Origin: Azolla caroliniana | Lineage: Eukaryota > Polypodiophyta | Length of the DNA: 64,000 bases | Assembly: GCA_043228905.1 (NCBI GenBank) | Contig: JBHGNT010000011.1 | Coordinates: forward strand, 16,802,001 to 16,866,000 | Direction of reading: 5' to 3' | Shown here: piece by piece, positions 49,496-62,800 of the stretch | How positions within the stretch are numbered: position 1 is the first letter of the stretch | Layout of the letters: the number at the start of each line of letters is the position of its first letter | Notes under the pieces: model-generated | Databases searched by the model: none | The model's input: only the letters and a program-made list of their open reading frames with translations | Told to the model about the DNA's origin: nothing | Program-made: the position numbers and the translations under genes

Positions 49496-50960
49496 TACCA
49501 CCTTACAAAAATGTAAACTAGATTAATGTTAGGACTCTAGCCTCCTAAATAAATCAATTAACACAATGACCATATATTGATATACAAAATCTCTCCTTTT
49601 ACAGTTTTTTTGTTAGGATCCTACTCCCTAATCACATTGTAACCTAATGAACACGATTCATTAAAAACCTCCCATGTAAAATGGCTAGAGATTAGCTCAC
49701 TATCCAACCATAAGGCGTTGAAGCTCTAACATTAGGATTACACCTCTTAATCAATTAGTTAATCTAATTGATATGATTAATTAACAAATTGCATTATTGA
49801 TAAAAGGCTAAAGTTTAGCTCACCACTGTGATAAAACATTAGAAAGCACCCAGGGAACTAATAACTTATTGGGCGAGTGAAATTCATGGCATGCAAAACC
49901 TTGAAAACATGATGATGCATTGGGATAAAATTTGAAATATCTAACTATTTTTGGATAGTATTAATAGTAAGTTCAGACAAAGTTTCAAAAAATTTAATGA
50001 ATCTATAGAAATCTCCATTGTCAAAGATACACAAAACTTCCTCCAAAACCTTTAAAAACTGATTTTGGCGAACTGTTAACGTTTATCATTAATTCCTACT
50101 ATAGTCTTCAATGATTTCTAAGTATATGATGAGCAAGAATGATCAATGACATAATTTAATGTGAATAAGTGATATCAACATGGCAGAAAGACATCCCTGA
50201 TTAGCGAGAATGAAGAGTTTAGGGTTAATACTCAAGAGACAGAATTTACAAATCCTATGCAATTCCGTGCATATTCTCTTTGGTTAATACCACCAGAGAT
50301 TGTGTTAAGAATATAAAAATTACAGTTCCCAATAAGTGTTTTATGGTTTTTAAACAAAGTAGGGCTTTAAATAAGTCAGAGAAATAACAAAACTAGGGTT
50401 TCAATACCGAACCAGACGGTAAAGCAAAAATCAAGGTTCGCAAGTTGTAAACTAGGGTTTATTCCATAAAACTGAATTTTAGAGTCCCAAATTCAAAGTA
50501 GGGCTTATATCAGGGAGAAAGAAAACATGGTTTCAAGATCCAAATGAGGGCTTACGTTAGAGACAACAAAACCATGGTCTCAATCAGGGAATCAAGATCC
50601 AAATAAGGATTTTCAAGAATAAAGCAAAGGGTTTATGTCACATATTAATGGAAAAAGAGAAAATAGGGACATGCGAGACTTAGAAAAAGAAAAAGAAAAA
50701 AGGAAGTAGAAAAATTAGGGTGGTAAACACACATATATGCACACACATGACAGGGCAAGAAAGAAGAGGCCAAAGAAACATGAATCAGATCAAGACATGG
50801 AAGTCTAATTCAACGCAATTTCTGTGATCGATGGAGAGTGACATACCTGTAGGATTCTACAGGAAGCTCGATCGGTAGTCGAAAACGAATGAAATGGGAA
50901 GGGAGGAGGAAGAGAAAGATGGAAACCTCCTCACTCCTATGTACATATATAGATAGTATT
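49496..50960 (-). other. Probable leader intron and promoter of the membrane-anchor gene
   Basis: On the minus strand GAATCCTACAG/GTATGTCAC near 50845 is a good donor and TTTTTGTAAG/GTGGTAATGG just upstream of the start is a usable acceptor. This gives a leader intron of about 1.3 kb. The noncoding first exon would lie at about 50846-50940, with a TATATA stretch and GTAT repeats just beyond. Inference from motifs. Confidence 0.4.
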
Positions 50961-51069
50961 TTCATGATGTATGTGTATGTATGTATGTATGTATGTATGT
51001 ATATGGAAATCCCTGAATATACCCCTAACTAGGTTTACATGTAATTCCTAAAATACCCTTTTTCTTCGT

Positions 51070-51150
51070 TAGGGCTTACCAATGGTTGGTTATCGAGTCA
51101 AGGTCATGTGTTCAAATCCTTGTGCGTTCACACATCTGTGTCACATTGTG
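51070..51150 (+). mobile_element. Weak tRNA-derived SINE-like piece
   Basis: CTTACCAATGGTTGG resembles an A-box region and TGTTCAAATCC (51109-51119) is a B-box match, at tRNA-like spacing. No clear ends or target duplication were found. Confidence 0.35.
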
Positions 51151-51849
51151 TATCGCTTCTCTTGAACTAACTACAATGGAGACGACCATCCCAACCGAAA
51201 CACTTAAAACACAACTATTTATAACTTAAATTTGGTTTATCGAACGAGAACAGTTGCCGCATAACCATCTCAACAATGGCTTCGTTTGGTGTATAGAACA
51301 ATAACCATTGACATGACCATCTCAACAACTATGGCCCTTTCAATTTCATTGTCCCCCTTGTCCCAAGTGTCGTCCTTTGGTCTCCACTAGATAATAATAA
51401 CTTTTTTAGTTTTCTAATGGATGCAAGATGTAAATGATAGATGCATGGAGCAAAATTGGATGAGAGAGGTGAAGAGGGAGTGAGGAGCTGCACATAGACT
51501 AGAGTAGAGTGCACTAGTTTGGTATTGAAACCCTAGTTTTGAGCAAGTAGTTGAGTGGATGAGTAGATAGACATAGCCCATAGTGCACAAGAGAACTTTG
51601 TACCAACCCACGAAATGATGATGTGAAGGAGATTGAAAGGTTCTCATCAATTATGCATTGGATTTCGAAAACACCAACACATGTTTGTGTTGAACTTGAT
51701 GGTGCATCGGTTGGTATGACTTATGGGATGTCTTTAGTAAGTCCTTTCCAAACAAAACAAGAAAAATCGTGAAATTATAATAAATGATATCTATAATTTA
51801 ACTAAAGTAAGGAAATACAAACCTTGCATAATCATCGTCCTCTCAAGAC

Positions 51850-52520
51850 CGTAAATGAAAATTAAGGGGCCAACAAAATTGATTCTCTTCAGATGGCTAT
51901 TAGTGCATATGACATTACTAGTTGGTCATTCATTGAAAGGGAATGTAGGACCCAATCTTCGGCAATGTGGCTTTTGCCATGAAGCTCAGGAGACTGCCAA
52001 GCATGTCCTCTGGTCTTGTCCCTTGGCTCAACAAGTATGGAATAAAGTCCTTTTGTTATTCTTAACAATCAACGTCGACTGCTTATTTTCATGGGGATTA
52101 GTGATGTGGGGAGTGTTACATTCCAACTTGTTGTTGTTTGAGGCAAACGATGTTCAGGAGGCAATGACTGTACATAATAGAAGATTTATATTAGTTAGCC
52201 CCTTTCAACAACCTCGAAATCAGGTGCGATTTGTTGAAGTTTGGAAAACAGTGACTATGGTAACGTTATGGGTATTATGGAAATGTCGATGTGACCGACT
52301 TTATGATGCGGCAGATCTGTGTCTCTTAAATGTCTTGCTTGAGATATGGGAGAACTTGTTGGTAGTAGTTCGTGGCCAGTATGACAATATGCATGGTTCC
52401 CTAGAGACTATGAACAAGAGAAGGAAGAAGCTTCTTCACTTATGGAAAAAGTTGCCATTGTTTACAAAGTCAACTCAAGGGCCTCAATGGCACTATTGAC
52501 TTCCATGGACCCTTCCTTGA
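51850..52520 (+). mobile_element. LINE-type retrotransposon remnant with zf-RVT domain
   Basis: An open frame at 51855-52499 (214 codons) encodes CGFCHEAQETAKHVLWSC, PLAQQVWNKV and then a Trp-rich section (WVLWKCRCDRLYD). This is the zinc-binding domain and following region found after reverse transcriptase in plant non-LTR elements. No reverse transcriptase lies immediately upstream, so this is a 5'-truncated copy. Unlike the piece at 17950-19210 its frame is still open. Confidence 0.75.
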
Positions 52521-53816
52521 ATATCAGTAAATCATGGCAGTGTACATCATTGTACATAAAAAGTTGTAAGCTTTTGGGCAGACAAATTCAAGTTGTAGCC
52601 TTCGGGCGTTTTTTCTTAATACTATTGAAGAAAATATTTGAAGAAAAAAAAAACACTGTAAATGAAAATGTAAGTATTATTCAGGTAAGACATAAATTTA
52701 GTCTCCTTGTTTGGAAAGTCATCCTATCGAATGAAAATGACACTCTATGAGAAAGGAGGAACTTCAATCCTACTTAGAATTTTAAGATTGTAGCTCATGT
52801 AGCCGTCGATTGTAGACTTGATACTCTAGAACTCTAGCATCCCCTCCTGACACTCTTTCGATCTCTTCCCATTCGACGCATGTTTAATAATTTATTCATT
52901 TTTTGAGAAATCTTAATATCTCATACCCAATGTATCAGAGTTAATATCTCTTGTGAGAAAAACAACTATATCTTCAAATCAAGCCATTTAAGAATTATTG
53001 TGTTACAGTAGATTGTTTTAAAATTCATATTATATCTTGATCCTAAGCCTTGGGAAATTGATTGTATGAAGTGGGGCACTTTTCCTTAATTTATGTATCT
53101 AGAATTCATATATTTTGGAAAAAGTAAATGTTTTGTAAACTTGGGCTCATACAATTCGTGATGGAACAAGGAACACAATGGAAATTTCAACTTCATGTTG
53201 TGAGCACAAAGCATGAATCTACGTAATAAATTCCCTTAATTTTGGTGTGAGATGGATTTTGGGTTTGTACATTGAAGTGTTCAACACATCAACGTTTTGA
53301 TACTTCATGAGGTTTGTGGCAAAATTTCCAATTTGCCAATCAGAATTCCCAAAGAGAAGTTATGAGTGAAAGAAAATTGACAGATGAGAGGCGTTCTACT
53401 AGTGACAACGAATCCTGAGGAACCTGGTGCTTAGCCAATGGGTCATTGTTCGTGTTTTTCAAGAACATGGCCAAAGTCATTACCCAAAGACCAAGGATAA
53501 TTCATCACGCAAATGCTCGTGTGTTTCACCACCTGAATTCTCGTGTGACACAATGCAGGAGGACTCATGAAGGTGTGAAACCTTTGTGGGATTAAAACCA
53601 CAAATGTCTCTTGGGGGGAATAGCATTAATAGAAATTTCCAATAATGGAAAAGAGGAGGTGCACTATTGTTTGTGCACTCATATGCTACAACCTACAAGA
53701 GGAAAGAAGAGGCACAAATGATTGTGCGCGCTACAAAGTTAGAAGTTGGAACGAGACAAAGCCCAAGAGCACTCAAAAAATTATATGAATAACCCAATAC
53801 ACATACACAATTATGT

Positions 53817-53838
53817 ACACTTACACTTACACTTACAC

Positions 53839-53911
<73 letters not shown>
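53817..53911 (+). repeat. Compound microsatellite ACACTT/CA/CT
   Basis: ACACTT hexamers, then CA repeats, then CT repeats, in direct succession. Confidence 0.9.
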
Positions 53912-54144
53912 TATATACTTGCATAGGTATTCATTTACATAAACATACTTGAACACATATGTAAACATACATTTATGCATAAACAAACACAATCACACAT
54001 GCATGCATGCATGATGCCCGCACATACTTGTATATGTGAGTATACTCATACTCAAACACAAACACATTCATACCTTCATACATCACAAACTTATATGATA
54101 CAATATATAAAGACACTCACATAAACGTTTCCCTAAAAATAATT

Positions 54145-54370
54145 ATATATATTGTGAAATGCATATAAAGAGATCAAAACCAACCTACTTAGCTTCTTAT
54201 AACTTGCTCAATTTATAGTCAATACAAAGGTACCCATTTGGGTTGGCTTAATTACATGCGTACTAAAAAAGGTGTGTTAAAAGGGTGGGTTGCTTAACTA
54301 CATGCATGCTAAAAAGGGTGTGCTAAAAGGGTGGCACAAAGGAACACATGCACACCACAATATACTCCCA
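54145..54370 (+). mobile_element. SINE-like dispersed repeat, copy 1
   Basis: The longest copy of a family also seen, inverted, at 33018-33200 and partly at 33890-34030. It contains GAGATCAAAACCAACCTAC, CCCATTTGGGTTGGCTT and GGAACACATGCACACCAC. An internal duplication around AACTACATGCATGCTAAAAA is present. Confidence 0.7.
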
Positions 54371-55556
54371 CGTGGCATAAATTCACACAAACCCACGAAT
54401 TATCTTACAAAATGTGTGACCTTTGGGGAACTTTTATACAATACTTGAGATATAGTTATCCCATTGTTTACCTTTAATTCCTTGTTATTCTCACTATCCT
54501 TCTAAATTGGTCCTATGGCTTTTTAAAGAATATTTACTTTTCCTATTTTGTACGTTACTTAAGGTCTTATTGTCACATTTGCCAAACAATTAACAATATG
54601 ACATGTTGTAGGATAGTGGTTTTCATGCAACTAGGATGAATCAACAAGCTCCATAAGAGGGATTGAGGTTGGCAATTGGGGGATTGGTGTGGTAGTGTTT
54701 GGAGGTACCCTAATAGTAGCACTTTGTGGTGTTGGTAGTTGTGGGTGGAGTAGGCCCAAATGGTCTCAATAGGGGAACTTGTGTGGTGGGGAAGTCTTAC
54801 TCCCACTTAGACACAAGACTACAAACCTCATTGGTCATTTCCACTGCTTGTTCGTGATATATTTGGTCTATACACTCTTGCATTTGTGTTACTTTCTTCA
54901 CATCCATGAAGTAGGTTTCCAAACCTTGTTGAAGCCCACATCCTCAATCTCTCCACAATAGGTTAAGCTTGGACATTTTGCCACCTTTAAACCAAAACCA
55001 TTCAAACCAAACTGTTTGAGGGATTTTCCAACTCAAAAAAAATCAAGAGGTCTTCGAGTTGTCAAGTTGTGTTTTCCGGTTAGGCACTAGCTCAAACCAA
55101 ATTATTAGTGAAATGTACAGTGAAAATTTCAAAATATCCAGAAAGGCTTATTTTCTTAACACTAAAAAGAAAACTAAATTTAAAAGAATTTTACAAGATT
55201 GTTCCCCCAAAGTGTTAAACCATTTAAAGTGAGGTTTGAAGTTAGACAAACCATTAAGTTGATAAAACCTCAAACCAAACCAAACTGAATATTTTGCACA
55301 AGATGGAATGGGTCTTCTACCACATGTAAAAAGATTTAAATCTCATTTATTGTATCAAGCAAGTGACTTTGTGCCAAAAGCTATAAACCTTCAAATATCT
55401 ATGGGATTTATGTATCATATTATAATCAAAGTTGAGTTGGTGTATTTGTTACAATTTTCAGTTATAAATGACGAGATACATTGCATAGAATATTATATGT
55501 AAATCCCACCCATACTCAAAGGTTTAGACATGTTATAGTATGGTGTTCAATATGGA

Positions 55557-56030
55557 AAGAAATTCATTTCGTCTAATGTAAGCAAGATTTTGACAAGTTC
55601 ATCCAATATATATGCTTGAAAATTTGTTTCGAGAAAGTGCATCCAATATTTGCCTATAGGCTTGTAAATGAGAAGTTGATACCTAATATTAAAAGGTCAT
55701 TTTTTGACAGTCTTAAAATAAGAAATTCATATCAAGTTTGGAAACAAAGATGTGATTAAAAACTCATAGTAGTACAAAGTTTACTAATTTAAAAGAAAAA
55801 CATTTTATTTCTCTAGGTAAGAAATCCATTTCGTCTAATTTAAGCAAGATTTTGACAAGTTCATCCAATATTTATATGCTTGAAAATTTGTTTCGAGAAA
55901 GTGCATTCCAATATTTGCCCATTTAAATGAGAAGTTGATACCTAATATTAAACAGTCATTTTTTTACACTCTTGAAACAAGAAATTCATATCGAGTTTGG
56001 AAACAAGAATGTGATTAAAAACTCATGGTA
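55557..56030 (+). repeat. About 215-bp direct duplication
   Basis: 55557-55772 and 55821-56030 share TTTGACAAGTTCATCCAATA, GAAAATTTGTTTCGAGAAAG and GAGAAGTTGATACCTAATAT in order, with small indels. Confidence 0.85.
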
Positions 56031-57499
56031 CAAGAATGTGATTAAAAGAAAAACGCTTTATTTCTCTAGGTTTTTTCAAATTTAAGTTTTTTATGAGATT
56101 TATCCTTCTCAAAATGCATTATTTCATAAGATGTTTTGGCAGCACAAAAGATCTTCATCGCATAGTCTTTAGCATTTCATATAGAGACCATGTTAAGCAA
56201 TACATTGTGCAATTTGAATTGAGTGATTTTATCTTTTGAAAGGTTCTCAAACATGAAGAATGTTTATTACATGGAAAAGGCAAACCAAAATGAAACCCCA
56301 ACTTTTCTTAGAGCATTCAAGATCAAGGGGAAAAAGTGTGGAGTTTCTTTTGAGTTTTATTCTAGGTAAGGAAGCTATGACAAATGATTGAGGATGAACT
56401 ACCATTGTGGATGTGGATGCTCATGGTATGTCATGAGCCCAAAATATTCATTTTGTTATTCGCCAAGCTTTGATATATAATCAAAAGAATGTATCATAAG
56501 TGCCTTCAGAAGTAGTAGAGCTTGTGGATGAACACGCTAGTGTGAATACCACCACCATAACTACTAAACAATAAAAGAACAAAAGCAATAAAATAAATAA
56601 AAGAAACGGAAATGACCTAAACATGCTTACATTTCTCCCATATGCAAAGAGTATTATGCTATACATCTATCAAAATGACTTTTATATGCTGAATCAAAAC
56701 GGGCTTGGGATCTCAATTGAGATATAGACTTTGAGAAGCCATGCGACAAAAAGGCAAAACCAAAAATCTAAATATGGAGACATAAAGCCATGCAATAATT
56801 TATGATTCCTACATTACCATGGTCAAGATTCAAGAAGGGGGTTTATCCTAGACTAAGTCTTAGTCGCAAACACAATGTATTCCCCTTCCGGATACTCTCC
56901 AAAGGTGTGGTTGGAGAGATGGAATTATATGCGCATACGATTATAAGGTATCTGTCTACGTTCTCTGGTACATATACACAATATCCGGTACACATACCTC
57001 CTTTTTTATTGCATAGCTTGTAGATTGTGCTCCATTTGTTCCTTATATGATATCATCTGTTCCATCAGATGTTGGTAGTAGCTTTTGTATTATAATAGAG
57101 GTGAGATGAAATGTCTCCTTCTGTTTTCTATATGTACATTTCTCAAGTAATATACTAAGGTGTATCTTTCTTGAAAAATAAATAAATCCGGTACACAACA
57201 CAGATATGAATTAACACGCGCAAGATTAGAACATAAAAGTGCAAAAGTACACAATATATAACAACAATACACTATATTACTTGTTGTTCAATCATTACAA
57301 TCTCTTATACAAAACGGTGTTTATCCGGATCGGTACATCTTTCTGTATTCGGCACCTCATAATATCTTTTCTTTTTAATCTATTTTATTACAACGTTTCA
57401 CTTTTTCTTTATTTCCTATAATATCTTTCCAGTTTCTCCTTTACCCGGTTCACACTGCTTCCATATTCCGGTTCTCCCTCCTTTCGCTCCGGTCACAGC

Positions 57500-58437
57500 T
57501 TCACTGGGTAACATCTAGCACGCCTATGGGATAGTGCCTTGCACGTCGAATCCACGCGCCCTCAGCTCTCTTCCAAAAATCTCCAGTATGCTCTGTTGAT
57601 TGGCAGTTGGTTGGTCTGGTGGCGTACTCCTTTGTTGTGATGGTTCCTCCTCTTCCGTTTGTGGTTGCGGATGTGCTTGATTCTTCGGCGGTTATTGTTC
57701 CTCTGCAGTTTGCGGTGCATTCCTCTGCTACAGTTTGTGGTGCATCCTCCTCATCCGTCCTCTGCTGCATCGGCTCTTGCTCCCTCGGTTGCTCCAACAA
57801 TTTCTCCGACTGCTTCCCCTCCAGTTGGGTCTACTCCATTTCTTCCTTCGGTCGCTCTTCATCACTAAGGTTTGTGCGATAAGCTTGGTTGTCCCCAAGT
57901 AGTTGTTGCTTCCGTTGAACTCTTTCTCACTCATAATCTTCCAAATCCAATGTTAGTTGTGGCTAGTTATCTTTAAACGCTTCTAGAATTTTCCGGATCT
58001 CATTAGTTTGCACTTGAGCCATAGCCTGGAAATCGTCGGCTAATTCTTCATGGATGGTGATAATACTTTCCTCATCCATCTTATAAAAATTATCACCCGC
58101 TTTTGCCCAGTTTTCCACATTCGCACGAAGCACTTGTAGTTCGGCTGCCTGTGATGACCATTCCTTCCATATTGCAGCCAAGCATTCTTCAAGTTTTTCT
58201 TGCATCCGCTACCGCCAATTATCTACAATTATCCAGATCCATTGTATTCCCATCTTCGTTTTCTTCTCTAGGGCCTGTTTTTCTTGTTTGAGCGGCTTAA
58301 TTTGTTGTATTGCCGCTTTTGATTGAACCTCGTATGTTGTTAGCTAAGTTTGATATGTCGTTTGGACCTTTGTCAGTACTTCTGTGGAGCGTTCAACCAT
58401 CCGGTGCCGATTTTCTAGTAGCTTCGTCTTTTCCATT
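57500..58437 (-). pseudogene. Interrupted coiled-coil ORF, unassigned
   Basis: On the minus strand an ATG at 58437 opens MEKTKLLENRHRMVERSTEV and, across several stops, a helical Glu/Lys/Ala-rich protein continues (ECLAAIWKEWSSQAAELQVL, then FQAMAQVQTNEIRKILEAF), followed by a Gln/Thr/Glu-rich tail to about 57500. It lies directly beside an LTR. It may be a gag-like protein of an unrecognised retroelement or a host-derived piece; I cannot name it. Confidence 0.45.
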
Positions 58438-58442
58438 GTGGT

Positions 58443-58853
58443 TGTTAAGAATTAGGTAATTAAGCAAGGGTTAATTAGTACCTAATTATGTGATTAAGTT
58501 AAGCATGGAAGATTATGTGATATGTGTGTGTATATGTAGGAGAGGAAGAGAGAGAGGAAGATACACTTATGAACAACACAAGATGGGGGATGATTGACTC
58601 TATATTAAATTATCATTATCATCATCAAATACAAAAATACCCACAATGAGGTATATATACATCTCATGTGCAAAGGTGCACATGTGTGAGTAGAATATAG
58701 GTACTAAGGTGTAAGTCCTATATTAAATGTACTTAGGAGTGGAGGATCTAGAATATCCCACTTAAGTACAAGGTCCTATTTAAGGCGTTATAGTCAACAC
58801 TCCTAACTAGATTGACAAAATAACTAAACTAAGTTGAGCTTGATCCCTCAACA
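58443..58853 (-). mobile_element. Older copia-type 3' LTR, minus strand
   Basis: The 411-bp segment has TGTT...AACA ends. On the minus strand a polypurine stretch GAGCTCGAGGGGGCG directly precedes the TGTTGAGG start, so this is a 3' LTR with its element lying to the right (58854-59102, degraded, CCGG-rich). Flanking five-base sequences do not match, so it is not a simple solo LTR. The younger copia element at 59103 interrupts or adjoins it. Confidence 0.6.
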
Positions 58854-59102
58854 CGCCCCCTCGAGCTCAAGTGTGAGGCGTCTAACATCCGGTTCTGCTT
58901 TCAGCGTTGTCCGGCTTTCGATGTTGGCTTCTGTGCGGCTTCCATATGGCCTTCGGCTTTCTTCGCCGTGGCAATCTCGGGTCCTCCCCCCTCAAGCTGG
59001 TGATGAAGGCTTGTAGTGTGTGGGCGAAGGTCGACTACTTCCACCCATCGTGGGTTACGAGCCGCTTCATTGGAGCTCTTGGGATCTTGTTCGGCCGCTA
59101 CC

Positions 59103-59467
59103 TGTTAGGAAACAAGTCCCTCCGGATGGGAAATGAGAAGAACAGTCGGATTTGGAGTACCCGGCTACGGAAGACCCGGTGAGAACCGGATGACAAGTAC
59201 CCGGCAACGGAAGACCCGGTGAGAACCGGATGTGGTGTACCCGGCAAGTGCCGGATGAGGAGTACCCGGCATGAGCCGGATGGTGAAGGCCCGGTGAGAA
59301 GTGCTCACCGGATGAAGGGACATATTTGTAAATATGTTTTCTGAGAGTCCATCGGGGCTATATTTGTAAATAGCCGGAAAGTCATATTAGTATAAATATG
59401 ACTTAGGGCAAACAGAGAATTGTGTTGTTGTCATTCTTGTTGGCGCAAGATTAGAGCGTGTAATAGT

Positions 59468-59512
<45 letters not shown>

Positions 59513-59785
59513 GAGGTCGTTGCCTCTGTTGTAACCGCCACTTGTGGCGAAGATCGTGAGCACGAGGTCGTCGCCTCCGTGAACTCACTGTTGTAACCAT
59601 TGTGATATAGTGATAGTTTGGAGTCTGTGGACTCCCGTGGTTTTTCCCTCTTAGGGTTTTCCACGTTAAACATCCTGTGTTCTCTTCTCTCCTTTGTGTC
59701 GTGTGTATTCATTCCCGTTTTCTGTGTTTGATCTTAGACTCGGTTGTGGCCGAGCGGTGTTCATCGGAGCGTGTAGTTCCTGTCA
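59103..59785 (+). mobile_element. 5' LTR of the younger copia element
   Basis: 683 bp, starting TGTTAGGAAACAAGTC and ending TGTCA. The same start recurs at 63850. It contains a tandem array of CCGG-rich units (about 59155-59320, units like ACCCGG..ACGGAAGACCCGG) and a GA run at about 59470-59508. The window shows its promoter region but no clearly assignable TATA box. Confidence 0.9.
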
Positions 59786-59787
59786 AC

Positions 59788-59799
59788 TGGTATCAGAGC
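59788..59799 (+). promoter_or_regulatory. Primer binding site for initiator tRNA-Met
   Basis: TGGTATCAGAGC two bases after the LTR end, the standard minus-strand primer site of plant copia elements. Confidence 0.95.
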
Positions 59800-59813
59800 G
59801 AAACGACACAGAA

Positions 59814-62800
59814 AATGGACGATTCGTTGGGAGGCATGTTCAAGCTCACCGGCTCCAACTATTCGGTGTGGAAGTTGAAGATGAGGGACATGCTCGTGGT
59901 TAAAGACCTCTGGCTGCCGGTTCAGTTCGGGGACAAGAGACCGGACAAAATCGACGCCGCGATATGGGAGGTAATGCACATGAAGACAACGGCGTACATA
60001 CGGTGCTTCATCGACATGAGCCTATACAACAACTTCAATGAAGAGAGCAAGGCTCATGAGCTGTGGGAGAAGATCGACATTATGTTTTAAAACAAAAATG
60101 TTGTTAATCAGGTTTCGGTATTCCGGAAGCTAGTAAGACTCCGATACCAAGATGGCTCCAGCATGGCGGAGCACATGAATGCTTTCCAGGGGCTAATCCA
60201 CCAGGCAACATCATTGGAAGTACCTCTTGCCGATGAGGTACTAGCACTACTCCTGCTCGGTTCCCTCCCAGATAGCTGGGAGATGTTGGTTGTCACCTTG
60301 GGCAACACCGGGCCGGAAGGGAAATGGTTATCCCTAACAAGAGTGAAGTCGAGCTTGCTAGATGAGGAGGCGCGTCGGAAAGATAAGGATACGAGCTCCG
60401 ACCCCAAAGCGCTCCTCACCGAATCAGAACGCGGAAGACAAAGAAACCGTAGCCCCTAGAACCGGGAAAAGTCGGGGACACGATCAAAGTCAAGGGGGAG
60501 GCCTACTTGCTTCTATTGTGGCAAGCTGAGACACTTCCAGAAGAACTGTCGACATTTCTGAAAAGACAAGGAAACCGATGGCACCGATTCGAAGCGGACA
60601 CCGTTCCGGAACGGTAAAGACAGGAGGGGGCCGAACCGGAAGGGAACGACGGCAATCGCGGCAAGTGAAGAAGAGTTGATGCTCATCACCGAGGAGAGTG
60701 AGCTAAACCTTGCCGGCGACGAGATGACCTGGGTGGTCGACTCCGAAGCGTCGTTCCACCTTACCCCGGACCGGAAATGCTTCTCATCCTACTCAACCGG
60801 TGATCACGGCTGTGTCCGGATGGGGAATGAAGGTACATGCCGATTTGTCGGCATAGGAGACGTGTGGCTGGCAACACCAACCGGATGCAAGCTGCTGTTG
60901 AAGGATGTCCGACACGTTCCAGAGGTTCGTCTGAACCTGATATCAGCCGGTCGGCTAGATGATGAAGGCTACACGGGTAGCATTCGGAACGGTGTTATGA
61001 AGTTCAGCAAAGGGAGCCTGATTGTGGCTCAGGCTTGGAAGGTAAATACATTGTACCTGATGAATGCCCGGTTATGTCTGGAGGAAGTGAACGTGGCATC
61101 CGACACTGCCGGTGAGCTGTGGCACAAAAGGCTATGTCACATGAGTGAGAAGGGGATGAAGAGGCTTGCAGACGACAACCTCATTCTAGTGAAGAACGTG
61201 CACTTGGAGAAGTGCACTGATTGTCTGGCCGATAAGCAAAACCGGACCTCCTTCCGAACAAGGCCACCGATGAGACGTAATGCACCACTGGAGTTGGTGC
61301 AGTGGACACGAAGTCACATGCAGGATCGCAGTACTTCATAGATGACCACAACCGGAAGCTGTGGGCCACACCGTTGAACACGAAGGATCAGGTGCTATCT
61401 GTCTTCAAAGAACTCCACGCGAGAGTGGAAAGAGAAACCGGCTGGAAGCTGAAGGCGGTTCGAGCAGATAACGGAGGCGAATACCGGGGGCAGTTCGAGG
61501 AGTACTGTCGCTCGAAGGGAATCCGGCTCGAATTTACCGTGCCGAAGACGCCGGAACTAAACGGGCTGGCCGAGAGGATGAACCAGACCATAATGGAGAG
61601 GGTCCGGAGTATGCTGGCGCATGCAAAACTACCCAAGAAGTTTTGGGCTGAGGCATTGTCGACGGCGGGCGACATATGTGATAAACAGATCACCCTCAGT
61701 ACCCTTGGATGGAGACACACCACAGAGAGTATGGACTGGTAAGGAAGTATCCTACCGGCATCTGAAGGTATTCGGGTGTCTTGCGTATGTGCATGTAGCT
61801 AAGGACCAGAGAGGAAAACTAGATCCGAAGATCCGACCATGCATATTCCTCGGTTACGACGACGATGAGTTCGGCTACTGAGTGTGGGACCTGGTCGACA
61901 AGAAGGTATTCCGGAGTCGAGATATTATCTTCATGGAGGACAAGACGCTCGCCGACTGGGAGTCGGAGAAGAAGATAATGAACTCTGAGTCGACCGGTAA
62001 GGATGTTTCTACGGTGAGCAGTCCCAACCGGCAAGAGATCGGTTAGCACTTGAGGAACCATCCGGTTATGGTGAGGATACCGAACCGGCAGAAGAAGAAG
62101 TAGAGGAAACTGAAACCGGAACTGGCCAAGACCCCGAATCGGATTCGGATGAAGAGCAAATGGAGGAGCCGGTTACCGAAGCCCAGAGACGGAGATATCC
62201 TCTCAGAGAGAGAAGGCCCCCCCGGAGATTTTCGGATGCAGAGCATGTGCTGTTGACCGATGAGGGGGAGCCAGAAAGCTTCGAGGAAGCTAATAGTGAC
62301 ACCCACAACCGCAAATGGTTAAGTGCCATGCAGGATGAGATGGATTCCTTGCATGAGAACCATACGTACGAATTGGTGGAGTTGTCGAAAGGAAAGCGGG
62401 CACTCCGAAACAAGTGGGTGTACAAGTTGAAACCGGGAGATGCCGACAACCCCCCGAGATACAAAGCCAAGATCGTGGTGAAGGGGTTCCAGCAGAAGAA
62501 GGGCGTGGACTTCGACGAGATATTTGTCCCGGTAGTAAAGATGACCTCCATCCGGACGGTGCTGAGTATAGCGGCAAGCATGGACCTCGAGGTAGAGCAG
62601 CTGGACATGAAGACGACATTCCTTCACGGTGACCTCGAAGAGGAGATCTACATGCAACAATCGGAAGGATTCGTGGAGAAGGAGAAGGAGCACCTAGTAT
62701 GCCGGTTGAAGAAGAGCCTGTACGGATTGAAGCAGGCTCCCTGACAATGGTACCGGAAGTTCGACTCCTTTATGACCGATCAAGGGTACCACAAGACGCA

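Larger units (their letters stand above)
52521..57490. other. AT-rich repeat region, no gene seen
   Basis: About 5 kb without a supported gene. Recognised: a compound microsatellite at 53817-53911, a SINE-like copy at 54145-54370 and a duplicated block at 55557-56030 (all listed). The remaining open frames are short and without family signals. Confidence 0.55.

Noticed and set aside
49496-49501. Start of the membrane-anchor protein at 49501
   Set aside because: The codon is GTG; the ATG at 49495 is the first methionine and follows a likely leader-intron acceptor.
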